DNA of 64,000 bases, taken from Streptomyces sp. NBC_00568. Lineage in GTDB: Bacteria; Actinomycetota; Actinomycetes; Streptomycetales; Streptomycetaceae. The stretch spans positions 1,116,001-1,180,000 of the forward strand of contig NZ_JAPENW010000001.1 of NCBI RefSeq assembly GCF_026341855.1, given 5' to 3'. Positions 26,796-35,517 of the stretch are shown piece after piece. Every line of letters begins with the position of its first letter. Positions within the stretch are counted from its first letter, which is position 1. The position numbers and the translations under genes are program-made. Under the pieces are notes generated by a model, which saw nothing but the letters and a program-made list of their open reading frames with translations, did not search any database and had not been told where the DNA came from.

Positions 26796-28727
26796 TCAGC
26801 GGATGGGCCGGTGGACGTTCTCCAGTTTGCTCGGGCCGGGGGTCGCGTCGGCGATCCAGGGGCCCTCACCGGACGGGTCGATGACGCCTTCCTCCAGCCA
26901 GGTGTAGGTGCCCGAGAGAACGCCCTTGACCACCTTGGCGTCGACGTCGTCGGTGTTGGTCCACAGGCGTCCGAAGAGTTCCTCGACGCGGATGCGGGAC
27001 TGGCGGCAGAAGGCGTCGGCGAGCTGGTAGGCCTCGCGGCCGTGTTCCCCTGTGGTGCGCAGGAGTTCGGCCCGTACGCAGGCCGCGCTCATCGCGAAGA
27101 GCTCGGCGCCGATGTCGACGACCCGGCCGAGGAATCCCTGCTTGGTCTCCATCCGGCCCTGCCAGCGCGACATCGCGTAGAAGGTGGACCTGGCGAGCTT
27201 GCGTGCGCTGCGTTCGACGTACCGCAGGTGCGGGGAGAGGTCCACTTCGTGGTGGAACTCGTTGAACGAGCGCGGGAGTTGACCGGCTCCGGCGACCAGT
27301 TTCGGCAGCCACTTGGCGTAGAAGACACCGGCGTTCGCGCCCGCCTTCGCCTTGTCCGAGAGCGTCTTGTCGGGGTCGATGAGGTCACCGGCCACCTTGA
27401 GGTGGGCGTCGACGGCCTCCCGGGCGATCAGCAGATGCATGATCTCCGTGGAGCCCTCGAAGATGCGGTTGATGCGCAGGTCGCGCAGGACCTGTTCGGC
27501 GGGGACGGCGCGCTCACCGCGGGCCGCCAGCGACGCGGCCGTCTCGAATCCGCGGCCGCCGCGGATCTGGACCAGTTCGTCGGCCATCAGGCAGGCCATC
27601 TCGGAGCCGTACAGCTTGGCGAGGGCGGCCTCGATGCGGATGTCGTTGCGGTTCTCGTCGGCCATCTGCGACGACAGGTCGAGGACGGCTTCGAGGGCGA
27701 AGGTGGTGGCCGCGATGAAGGAGATCTTGGTGCCGACGGCTTCGTGGAAGGCGACCGGCTTGCCCCACTGCTCGCGCGCCGCCGACCACTCGCGGGCGAT
27801 CTTCAGGCACCACTTGCCCGCGCCCACGCACATGGCGGGCAGCGAGAGGCGGCCGGTGTTGAGGGTGGTGAGGGCGATCTTCAGGCCCGCCCCCTCGGGT
27901 CCGATGCGGTTCGCGGCCGGCACCCGCACCTGGTGGAAGCGCGTGACGCCGTTCTCCAGGCCGCGCAGGCCCATGAACGCGTTGCGGTGCTCGACCGTCA
28001 CACCCTCCGAGGCGGCCTCCACCACGAAGGCCGTGATGCCGCCCTTGTGGCCCTCGGACTTCGGGACGCGCGCCATGACGACGAGGAGGTCCGCGACGAC
28101 GCCGTTGGTCGTCCACAGCTTCACCCCGTCGAGGATGTAGTCGTCGCCCTCGGGCACGGCGGTCGTGGCGAGCCGCGCCGGGTCGGAGCCGACGTCCGGC
28201 TCGGTGAGCAGGAAGGCGGAGATGTCGGTGCGGGCGCAGCGCGGCAGGAAGGTGTCCCGCTGCTCCTGGGTGCCGAAGAGTTTCAGCGGCTGCGGTACGC
28301 CGATCGACTGATGGGCGGAGAGCAGCGCGCCGATCGCCGGGTTCACGGAGCCGACCAGGGCGAGGGCCTTGTTGTAGTACACCTGGGTGAGGCCGAGCCC
28401 CCCGTATTTGGTGTCGATCTTCATGCCGAGGGCGCCGAGTTCCTTGAGCCCGTTGACGGTCTCGTCAGGAATGCGTGCCTCGCGCTCGATCCGGGCCGAG
28501 TCGATCTTCGTCTCGCAGAAGTCGCGCAGTTTGGCCAGGAACTCCTCGCCGCGCTGGGTGTCCTCGTCGGGCGGGAGCGGGTGCGGGTGGATCAGGTCGA
28601 GCCGGAAGCGGCCGAGGAACAGCTCTTTGGCGAAGCTGGGCTTCTGCCAGTCCTGTTCGCGCGCGGCCTCGGCGACCTGCCGGGCCTCGCGTTCGGTGAC
28701 TGTGGGCTGGTGGGGTGTTGCGGACAT
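26796..28727 (-). CDS. Acyl-CoA dehydrogenase family protein
   Basis: FAD enzyme that introduces the alpha,beta double bond into an acyl-CoA. 643 residues, the long VLCAD/FadE type with a helical C-terminal extension of about 170 residues. Signatures: FLLTEPDVGSDPARL and WTTNG (FAD/substrate region), GRLSLPAMCVGAGKWCLKIA, QIRGGRGFETAASLA, and NRIFEGSTEIMHLLIAREAV, where the Glu aligns with the catalytic base of many family members. ATG 28727 has GAGGTGAG upstream; a 10-residue longer version is possible. It has its own 430-base leader, and 249 bases separate it from the secA gene. Chain-length specificity cannot be read from sequence. Confidence 0.92.
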   Translation of the reverse strand: MSATPHQPTVTEREARQVAEAAREQDWQKPSFAKELFLGRFRLDLIHPHPLPPDEDTQRGEEFLAKLRDFCETKIDSARIEREARIPDETVNGLKELGALGMKIDTKYGGLGLTQVYYNKALALVGSVNPAIGALLSAHQSIGVPQPLKLFGTQEQRDTFLPRCARTDISAFLLTEPDVGSDPARLATTAVPEGDDYILDGVKLWTTNGVVADLLVVMARVPKSEGHKGGITAFVVEAASEGVTVEHRNAFMGLRGLENGVTRFHQVRVPAANRIGPEGAGLKIALTTLNTGRLSLPAMCVGAGKWCLKIAREWSAAREQWGKPVAFHEAVGTKISFIAATTFALEAVLDLSSQMADENRNDIRIEAALAKLYGSEMACLMADELVQIRGGRGFETAASLAARGERAVPAEQVLRDLRINRIFEGSTEIMHLLIAREAVDAHLKVAGDLIDPDKTLSDKAKAGANAGVFYAKWLPKLVAGAGQLPRSFNEFHHEVDLSPHLRYVERSARKLARSTFYAMSRWQGRMETKQGFLGRVVDIGAELFAMSAACVRAELLRTTGEHGREAYQLADAFCRQSRIRVEELFGRLWTNTDDVDAKVVKGVLSGTYTWLEEGVIDPSGEGPWIADATPGPSKLENVHRPIR

Positions 28728-29031
28728 GAGGCTCACCTCGCCGCGAATAGGGATCATGGGGCTGTTCGTTACCGACCGGTTCTACTCGATCGTATTTACC
28801 TGATTCCGGGTGACCCCACCAGTCCTCGCGCAGCGTTCGGCCCAATGGGCGCCCGCCGGAGCGCGGGCCGGGCACCACCCCCCTCGCCCGGGTCCTCACC
28901 AGCCCCGCCTTCCCGGACGGGCACGTCGGCGGTATTGCGCCAAAGGTCGTTTCCAGGGGACGGTCTGTGTACGCCGGTCAGGGGGCCGCCGCACGCTCAC
29001 GAGGGTGCCGAACCGGGTTCAGGAGTTTCGC
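28728..29031. other. Intergenic region between divergent acyl-CoA dehydrogenase and lacI genes
   Basis: No convincing gene. It should hold the acyl-CoA dehydrogenase promoter and the upstream part of the lacI control region; two LacI-type palindromes lie just right of it (see 29032 and 29125). Confidence 0.6.
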
Positions 29032-29049
29032 TGTCGAAGCGCTTCGACA
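29032..29049. promoter_or_regulatory. LacI-family operator O1
   Basis: Perfect 18-bp palindrome TGTCGAAGCGCTTCGACA, centred 116 bases before the lacI start. It has the CG-centred GAAGCGCTTC core typical of LacI-family sites and is repeated at three more places in the locus, so it is probably the binding site of the adjacent regulator. Confidence 0.8.
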
Positions 29050-29124
29050 ACCTATGGACACGCCTCCTCCACCGGGCTAATGTCGAGCCACCCCCACTCG
29101 CCCCTATCCGCACCACGCGCACTG

Positions 29125-29138
29125 TCGAAGCGCTTCAC
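29125..29138. promoter_or_regulatory. LacI-family operator O2
   Basis: TCGAAGCGCTTCAC, one arm imperfect, centred 91 bp from O1 and about 25 bases before the lacI start codon. Together with O1 it suggests autoregulation, possibly with looping. Confidence 0.7.
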
Positions 29139-29155
29139 AAAGCTTGGAGAGCTGG

Positions 29156-30169
29156 ATGGTCACCCTCGCCGAGGTCGCCCAGCACGCCGGAGTCTCGGCG
29201 AGCACGGTGAGCTATGTCCTCAGCGGCAAGCGGTCCATCTCCGCGGGCACCCGGCAGCGGGTCGAGCGGAGCATCCAGGAGCTCGGCTACCACCCGAACG
29301 CGGGCGCCCGGGCCCTGGCGAGCAGCCGGTCCAACATCATCGCGCTGATGGTTCCGCTCCGCACCGACATGTACGTACCCGTGATGATGGAGATCGCCAT
29401 CGCGGTGGCCACGAACGCCCGGACCCACGGGTACGACGTCCTGCTGCTCACCGGCGAGGAGGGGCCCGACGCGGTACGCCGGGTCACGGGCAGCGGGCTC
29501 GCCGACGCGATGATCCTGATGGACGTCGAACTCGACGACGAGCGGCTGCCGTTGCTGCGCGAGACGGACCAGCCGTCCGTACTCATCGGTCTCCCCGCCG
29601 TCACCACGGGCCTGACCTGTGTCGACCTCGACTTCGGAGCGACGGGCGCGCTGTGCGCCGAGCACCTGGCGCTGCTCGGTCACCGTGACATCGCTGTCAT
29701 CGGCGAGGCGCCCGCCGTCTACGAGCGGCACACCGGCTTCGCCGAACGCACGCTCGACGGACTCCGTTCCCGTTCGCGGGAGCTGGGCCTGCGCGTGCTG
29801 CACCGCCCCTGCGACGGCGGCTACGACGCGATGGCCCTCACCCTCGCCCGCATCCTCGACGAGCGCCCGGGCACCACGGGCTTCGTCGTCCAGAACGAGT
29901 CGGCGGTCGAACCGCTGCTGGCGCTGCTGCGCCAGAAGGGCCGTGCCGTGCCCGAGGACGTGTCGGTGATCGCGATCTGCCCGGACCAGGTCGCCACCCA
30001 GGCCTCGGTGCGGCTGACCTCGGTCGCCATCCCCGCGCAGGAGATGGGCCGGCACGCCGTCGAGCATCTGATCGCCAAGCTCGAAGGGCACGGCAAGGAC
30101 GAAGTCGTGCTGATCGCGCCGGAGTTGACCGTTCGGGCGAGCACGGGGCCGGCCCCGGCCGCTCCCTGA
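29156..30169 (+). CDS. LacI family transcriptional regulator of the glycoside-hydrolase locus
   Basis: 337 residues. The N-terminal helix-turn-helix and hinge read VTLAEVAQHAGVSASTVSYVLSG then GYHPNAGARALAS; residues 60-330 are a periplasmic-binding-protein-like sensor domain, so an imported oligosaccharide probably releases the protein from DNA. I use ATG 29156 (GGAG about 6 bases upstream); a TTG at 29144 would add four residues. It is the only regulator in the xyloglucan-type locus, and four matching palindromes lie before itself, the ABC operon and the GH3 gene. It probably shares a transcript with the GH31 gene 193 bases downstream, since no terminator is visible between them. Confidence 0.92.
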   Translation: MVTLAEVAQHAGVSASTVSYVLSGKRSISAGTRQRVERSIQELGYHPNAGARALASSRSNIIALMVPLRTDMYVPVMMEIAIAVATNARTHGYDVLLLTGEEGPDAVRRVTGSGLADAMILMDVELDDERLPLLRETDQPSVLIGLPAVTTGLTCVDLDFGATGALCAEHLALLGHRDIAVIGEAPAVYERHTGFAERTLDGLRSRSRELGLRVLHRPCDGGYDAMALTLARILDERPGTTGFVVQNESAVEPLLALLRQKGRAVPEDVSVIAICPDQVATQASVRLTSVAIPAQEMGRHAVEHLIAKLEGHGKDEVVLIAPELTVRASTGPAPAAP

Positions 30170-30362
30170 GCAGTCCCCCCGCTCCCTGACCAGTCCCCTC
30201 TTCCCGGCCCAGGACCTCTCCTGGGCGCCCTGACCGCGGCTCCCTCTTCCTCCTTCGCGTCCCCTGCCCGGGGACTTTCCTCGCCCCTTCGCGCCGCGCC
30301 CCTTCCAGGGCACCTCCCTGTCCGCACTCCTTCATGTCTGCACTCCTTCAGGAGCACACCAC

Positions 30363-32405
30363 GTGAATCAGCCTGCCGAAAACCAGCCCCAGGTCAGCCT
30401 CGCGCAGTCCTCCCCGATCGTCGGCACGTTCCGTGAGCGGGACGGCGCGCTGGAGTGGAGCGGCCGCACCGAGACCCTCCGGATCGAGCCCTGGGGCCCC
30501 GACGCGGTCCGCGTCCGCGCCCGTCTCGGCGGTCCCGTGCTCGAAGGCCTGCCCGGAGCCCTGCTCGACGAACGGCAGGCCACCGAGAGCACGGTCGGAC
30601 TCCGCGGCGGCGCGGGCCGGTTGACGGTCGGCGCGCTGACCGTCGAGGTGAGCGCCGAGGGGCTCGTCCGCTTCACCCGCACCGACGACGGCGGTGAGCT
30701 CCTCGCCGAGGAGCGCGCCCACTTCTGGTGGCCCGGCCCGCGGCTGTACACCCCGACCGGCAACGGCCACCACCGTCTGGAGCAGCGCTTCGCCGCCTAC
30801 GACGGCGAGAAGCTGTACGGCCTCGGGCAGCACCAGCACGGTCTGTTCGACCAGAAGGGCGCGGTCCTGGACCTGATCCAGCGCAACGCCGAGGTCACCA
30901 TTCCAGTCCTCACCTCCAGCCGTGGCTACACCCTCCTGTGGAACAGCCCGGCCATCGGGCGGGTGGAGCTCGCGGGCAACGGCACCCGCTGGGTCGCCGA
31001 CTCGGCCCGCCAGATCGACTACTGGATCACCGCGGGCACTCCGGCCGACGCCCAGCGCCGCTACAGCGCGGCGACCGGCCGAACGCCGATGCTGCCCGCG
31101 TGGGCGGCCGGATTCTGGCAGTGCAAGCTGCGCTACCGCACCCAGGACGAACTCCTCGACGTGGCACGGGAGTACAAGCGCCGGGGCCTGCCGCTGTCCG
31201 TCATCGTCTGCGACTTCTTCCACTGGACCCACCTCGGCGACTGGAAGTTCGACCCGGCCGAGTGGCCCGACCCGGCCGCCCTGCAGGCCGAACTCGCCGC
31301 ACTCGGCGTCAAGCTGGTCGTGTCCGTCTGGCCGTCGGTCTCCCCGCTCTCCGAGAACCACCAGCTCATGGAGCAGCGGGGCTACTTCATCGGCACCGAG
31401 TACGGCCCGATGGCGCACGCCGACTGGCCGGACAAGCAGGTCGCCTCCACCGTCCAGGTGGCCTTCTACGACGCCACGAACCCCGAGGCACGCGACTTCC
31501 TGTGGTCGCGGGTCAAGGACAACTACCTTGATCCGTACGGCATCTCGGCCTTCTGGCTGGACGCCTGCGAGCCGGAGCTGAAGCCGGGCTTCTCCGAGAA
31601 CCTGCGCTACCACGCGGGCCCGGGTCTCGAAGTCGGCAACCTCTACCCGCGCGAGAACGCCCGCACCTTCTACGAGGGCCTGCTCGCGGCCGGGGAGACC
31701 GAGATCGTCTCCCTCAACCGTTCGGCCTGGGCGGGCAGTCAGCGGTACGGGGCCGCCCTGTGGTCCGGCGACATCGGGACCGACTTCGCGACGCTGCGCC
31801 GCCAGATCGCCGCGGGCCTCAACACCGCGCTGTCCGGCATCCCCTGGTGGAACACCGACATCGGCGGCTTCCACGGAGGCGACCCGGACGATCCGGCGTA
31901 CCGCGAAGTCATGGTCCGCTGGTTCCAGTTCGGCGCGCTGTCCCCGCTGATGCGGCTGCACGGCTTCCGTGACCCGGGCCTGCCGCTCGGTCCCGACATG
32001 ACCGGGGGCCCGAACGAGGTCTGGTCGTACGGCGAGGAGGCCGGCGCGATCATGGAGAAGTACCTGCGGCTGCGCGAGCGCCTGAAGCCGTACGTGCTGG
32101 ACGTCATGAGGGAGGCCCACGAGGAGGGGCTGCCGGTGATGCGCCCGCTGCTCCTGGAGTTCCCGGGCGATCAGGCGGCCTGGTCGGTGGACGACGCCTA
32201 TCTCTTCGGACCCGATCTGCTCGTCGCGCCGGTCCTGACCGCGGGCGCGACGGCCCGTACGGCGTACCTCCCGGCGGGCGCCCGCTGGACGGACGCGTGG
32301 ACCGGGAAGACGTACGAGGGAGGCGCGGCCGTGACGGTCGACGCGCCGCTGGACCGCATCCCGCTCTTCCTGCGGGACGGGGCGAGCCTGCCGGTGGCCG
32401 AGTAG
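30363..32405 (+). CDS. GH31 family glycoside hydrolase, probable alpha-xylosidase
   Basis: 680 residues from GTG 30363 (AGGAG 8 bases upstream), with no signal peptide, so cytoplasmic. The family's N-terminal beta-sandwich is followed by a TIM barrel: nucleophile Asp400 in GISAFWLDACEPE, acid/base Asp470 in LWSGDIGTDF, and YGLGQHQHG and PWWNTDIGGFHGG motifs. The WLDxxEPE form is the one seen in bacterial alpha-xylosidases that act on xyloglucan oligosaccharides, and it differs from WxDMNE of alpha-glucosidases. The proposed role is to release the xylose side chains after galactose and fucose have been removed. Alpha-glucosidase activity is not excluded. Confidence 0.88.
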   Translation: MNQPAENQPQVSLAQSSPIVGTFRERDGALEWSGRTETLRIEPWGPDAVRVRARLGGPVLEGLPGALLDERQATESTVGLRGGAGRLTVGALTVEVSAEGLVRFTRTDDGGELLAEERAHFWWPGPRLYTPTGNGHHRLEQRFAAYDGEKLYGLGQHQHGLFDQKGAVLDLIQRNAEVTIPVLTSSRGYTLLWNSPAIGRVELAGNGTRWVADSARQIDYWITAGTPADAQRRYSAATGRTPMLPAWAAGFWQCKLRYRTQDELLDVAREYKRRGLPLSVIVCDFFHWTHLGDWKFDPAEWPDPAALQAELAALGVKLVVSVWPSVSPLSENHQLMEQRGYFIGTEYGPMAHADWPDKQVASTVQVAFYDATNPEARDFLWSRVKDNYLDPYGISAFWLDACEPELKPGFSENLRYHAGPGLEVGNLYPRENARTFYEGLLAAGETEIVSLNRSAWAGSQRYGAALWSGDIGTDFATLRRQIAAGLNTALSGIPWWNTDIGGFHGGDPDDPAYREVMVRWFQFGALSPLMRLHGFRDPGLPLGPDMTGGPNEVWSYGEEAGAIMEKYLRLRERLKPYVLDVMREAHEEGLPVMRPLLLEFPGDQAAWSVDDAYLFGPDLLVAPVLTAGATARTAYLPAGARWTDAWTGKTYEGGAAVTVDAPLDRIPLFLRDGASLPVAE

Positions 32406-32409
32406 CCGG

Positions 32410-32441
32410 GTGCGGCCGGTCCCGGGAGGGGCCGGCCGCAC
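32410..32441. terminator. Bidirectional terminator between GH31 and GH12 genes
   Basis: 11-bp stem with one G-U pair (GTGCGGCCGGT, 32410-32420, with 32431-32441) in the 49-base convergent gap. Confidence 0.65.
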
Positions 32442-32454
32442 TGTCACTCGGCGA

Positions 32455-33171
32455 TCAACCGCTGCTGACCGTCAGGTTGTTGGCGGCGAAGTCGAGGCCG
32501 CCCGCGGACGAGGTGATCTCGAAGCCGAACTGCACGTCGCCGATGGTCTCAGCGCTCGACATCCAGCCCTTGGTGTTCGCGATCCACTTCAGGATCGGGA
32601 GGATGTTGATGGTGCCGGACGTGGAGTCCGAGGTGCGCAGGAACGAGAAGACGTCGTTCGCGCCGTTGTTGCCCTTGTAGACGGTCCAGGTGTTGCCGTT
32701 CAGGGTGAGCGTGCCCTGTGAGGTGCCGAGCGCGCCGACGGCGCCGTTGTAGTTGACCCACAGCATGATCTCGTAGTCGTAGTCGGTGTCCCAGATGTCG
32801 TACGAGGTGTTGTACGCGCCGGAGGACGGGACGGTGACGTTGTAGGTGCTGGTGAGGGAGGACAGCCCCGAGATCGTCTTGCCGACGTACTTCTTGGAGT
32901 TGGGGTAGGACTTGATACCGCCGGTGTTCGGGTGGTTGGCCCAGACTCCCCAGTTGGTGCCGGAGTTGGCCCAGACGCACTGGCTGCCCGCGCCGGAGCC
33001 CCAGATGTTGTTGTAGAGCGTGTACCCGTTGAGGGTGGTGTTGCCCCACTGGTCGCAGGAGGACCAGACGGCGGCCTGGGCGGGGGCCGAGGCGAGGCCG
33101 ATCGTCGCGCCGAGCGCGAGCGCGGGGGCGACGAGGGCCTTGGTGATCCTGTGCAGTGTCCGAAGTGCCAT
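32455..33171 (-). CDS. Secreted GH12 endoglucanase / probable xyloglucanase
   Basis: 238 residues. A signal peptide ends at AQA (residue 33); the mature chain begins AVWSSCDQWG. GH12 signatures: the nucleophile Glu134 in DYEIMLWVN and the acid/base Glu218 in GDVQFGFEITSS, plus a likely C39-C65 disulfide. It has no carbohydrate-binding module, unlike CelB-type GH12 enzymes, which fits a small enzyme for soluble or amorphous beta-glucan. It is the only secreted hydrolase of the locus, so it should cut the polymer outside the cell. Start ATG 33171 (GGAAGGGA upstream). It is the last gene of the six-gene run from the binding protein. GH12 also contains beta-1,4-glucanases; xyloglucan specificity is inferred from its neighbours. 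Confidence 0.92.
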   Translation of the reverse strand: MALRTLHRITKALVAPALALGATIGLASAPAQAAVWSSCDQWGNTTLNGYTLYNNIWGSGAGSQCVWANSGTNWGVWANHPNTGGIKSYPNSKKYVGKTISGLSSLTSTYNVTVPSSGAYNTSYDIWDTDYDYEIMLWVNYNGAVGALGTSQGTLTLNGNTWTVYKGNNGANDVFSFLRTSDSTSGTINILPILKWIANTKGWMSSAETIGDVQFGFEITSSAGGLDFAANNLTVSSG

Positions 33172-33207
33172 GGGTGTCCCTTCCATGGGTGGGGGGAAGT
33201 ACGGGGT

Positions 33208-35517
33208 CTACCGCGGCCCCAGGGCGAGGACGCGGTCTTCTCCGGCGCTCAGTGAGAGCGGTCGCGCGCCGGCGGAAGTCTGCAGATCGATGCGGCAGGC
33301 GCGGCCCGGCCGCAGCACGGCCGTGGCACCGTCGGGGGTCCAGGTGAGGTCGACCTCCGCGCCGAACCTCGTCCGGATACCGCGGAGTTCGCCGCTCGGG
33401 AGGGCGGCCGGCAGCGCGGGGAGCAGGACGAGCCGCTCCGGCGTGGAGTGGATCAGCGCTTCGATGAGCACGGCGGGCAGGGTGTGGGCGGCGTCGGCGT
33501 TGTAGACGTGCCGGTTCGGGTAGTGGCCGCTGATCAGGGAGACGTGGAAGAAGTCACCGGCCAGGACGTTGTCGAGGGCGCCCGCCACGCGTTCCGCGTC
33601 CCCGAGCCGGGCGGCCACCAGGGCGTGGTGGAGGTGGCCGTGCGCCGAGTCGTTCTCGGCGCCCCGCAGTTCGAGGGCGCGACGGGCCGCCGCGGCGAGC
33701 TCGGGGGTGTCGTACGGGTTGATCTCGTCGAGCGGCCAGACCCCGTAGAGGTGGCTGAGGTGCCGGTGGTCGTAGCTGTCGTCGAGGCCGGGCCTGGCCC
33801 ACTCGGCCAGCGCGCCCTCGGCGTTGATCCGGTGCGGCGGCAGCCGGTCGGCGAGCGCGCGCCAGCGCTCCGCGTCGGGTCCCGGGTGGTACGCCCCCGC
33901 CGTGCGCAGGGCGTGCCGGGCCGCCGAGAGGTCCATGGCGGCGTTGACGGTGATCCATCCGGCGTTCGCCGGACGGTTCTCCGGGGAGTACGACGGCACG
34001 ATCACCAGGTGTCCGTCGTCGTCGGTCCGGGTGAGGAAGTCCTCGTAGAAGCGGGCCACTTCGGCGAGTGCGGCGGCGAGGCGCGGATCGCGTTCGCCCC
34101 GGGTCTCGTCGTGGTCCACGAGGGGCTTGAGCAGCCAGTCGGCGCCCGCGGTCCACACGTGCAGCGGGTACGCGCGGCTGAGGTGGTAGATGTGGCCGGA
34201 CTCTCCGTCGGTGTGGGCGGGCGCCACGACACCGCGTGCGCCGAAGACCGCCCGGGCGTTGTCCCGCCAGTGCGGCAACTGGGCCTGGATCAGGGCGGCA
34301 TGAGCCTCGGTGACCTCGGGGAGCGCGGCCGCGGCGGCCGAGGCGGTCTGCAGATTGAGGTTGGCGTCCGTGGTGAACGCCCCGGACCAGGCGGTGTCCC
34401 AGTCGCCGGTCCAGAGCCCGGTCAGCCGGGGCGGCAGCGTCCCGGCCGCGGACAGCAGGTGGTGGCGGCCGGCCGCGAAGAGCCGTTCCAGGAGGGCGGG
34501 GCTCTTCGGGCGCCGGACCAGTTCCGAGCCGGGAAGGGCCCGTTCGGAGGGGTCCGCGTGCAGGTCGAGGGTGACCCGGAGGTAGGCGGCGCGGTGCAGA
34601 GCGGTGTGGCGGGAGAGCAGGCGGGCGTACGCGCGCTCGATGTCCTCCTCGCCGTGGCCGGCGTCGGGCAGCAGGTCCCGCAGTGCGCGGACCTCGACGA
34701 GCGCGTCCGCTTCGCCCGGGTGCCGGCGCACCCGGGTGAGCAGCAGCATCGAGCGGGCGCCCTCCACCCGTACGCCGGGAAGGGCGGGACGGGTCCGGCC
34801 GTCGGTGACGAGGAGCGTGACCCCGGTGTACGCCAGGTCGCTGCCCGGATAGCGGGCGCGCAGCGTGAGGACGGCACCCTCGGGGGTGAGGACGGCTCCG
34901 TGCCCCACCGCGAGGTCGGCGGGCGCGCCCGGCAGCCGGTGGTCCAGCGTCACGTCGAGGGTGAGGCCGGGGGCGGTCACGTACTGCGCGATCACGTCGT
35001 CGGCGCGCGAGACGAAGACCTCGCCGCGCCGGTCGTCGCACTGGGCGCGGACGACGCCGGTGGTGAAGTCGGCCTCCCGCCGGTAGGCGCGCCACCGCGC
35101 GGCCGGGCGGCGCAGCCGCACCTGGAAGGCGGGGTGGAAGGGCTGCACCCACAGCAGCGGCCGTCCGTCGGTGAAGTCCTCCCCGGCGGTCACGTCTCCG
35201 GCCAGCAGCCGGTCCTGTACGTCGGTGAGGCGGTCGGCGAGCTGGGGCGGGCGGGCGTCAGCGCTGCCGTTCGGACGGATCAGGCGGTGATGGTTGACGA
35301 TCACCCGATCGTCGTTCGGATCGCCGAACACCATGGCGCCGTGTGTGCCGTTCCCGCTCAGGAAGGCGTCCTCCCAGCGGGCGGCGGGCCGTGGTTCCCA
35401 GGTCCCGTGGACGGGGGCGGCGGTACGGGCGCCGTCCGTTCGGGTGCCCACGGTGGGAGCGTCCTCGCTTCGGGCGCCGGCGCGGGGGGCACCGTCGGCG
35501 TGCGCGTGGTCCGTCAT
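33208..35517 (-). CDS. GH95 family glycoside hydrolase, probable alpha-1,2-L-fucosidase (or alpha-L-galactosidase)
   Basis: 769 residues, no signal peptide. An N-terminal beta-sandwich (RWEDAFLSGNGTHGAMVFGDP, VNHHRLI) is followed by an (alpha/alpha)6 barrel. TTDANLNLQTA carries the N-x-N pair that activates water in GH95 fucosidases; SYSPENRPAN carries the proposed acid Glu; YNADAAHTLPAVLIEAL corresponds to the IDGNFG region with the remaining Asp. An inverting alpha-1,2-fucosidase would remove the Fuc cap from the galactosyl side chains of fucogalacto-xyloglucan, exposing Gal for the GH42 enzyme. ATG 35517 overlaps the GH42 stop (ATGA). A longer upstream frame is a shadow of GH42. Confidence 0.86.
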   Translation of the reverse strand: MTDHAHADGAPRAGARSEDAPTVGTRTDGARTAAPVHGTWEPRPAARWEDAFLSGNGTHGAMVFGDPNDDRVIVNHHRLIRPNGSADARPPQLADRLTDVQDRLLAGDVTAGEDFTDGRPLLWVQPFHPAFQVRLRRPAARWRAYRREADFTTGVVRAQCDDRRGEVFVSRADDVIAQYVTAPGLTLDVTLDHRLPGAPADLAVGHGAVLTPEGAVLTLRARYPGSDLAYTGVTLLVTDGRTRPALPGVRVEGARSMLLLTRVRRHPGEADALVEVRALRDLLPDAGHGEEDIERAYARLLSRHTALHRAAYLRVTLDLHADPSERALPGSELVRRPKSPALLERLFAAGRHHLLSAAGTLPPRLTGLWTGDWDTAWSGAFTTDANLNLQTASAAAAALPEVTEAHAALIQAQLPHWRDNARAVFGARGVVAPAHTDGESGHIYHLSRAYPLHVWTAGADWLLKPLVDHDETRGERDPRLAAALAEVARFYEDFLTRTDDDGHLVIVPSYSPENRPANAGWITVNAAMDLSAARHALRTAGAYHPGPDAERWRALADRLPPHRINAEGALAEWARPGLDDSYDHRHLSHLYGVWPLDEINPYDTPELAAAARRALELRGAENDSAHGHLHHALVAARLGDAERVAGALDNVLAGDFFHVSLISGHYPNRHVYNADAAHTLPAVLIEALIHSTPERLVLLPALPAALPSGELRGIRTRFGAEVDLTWTPDGATAVLRPGRACRIDLQTSAGARPLSLSAGEDRVLALGPR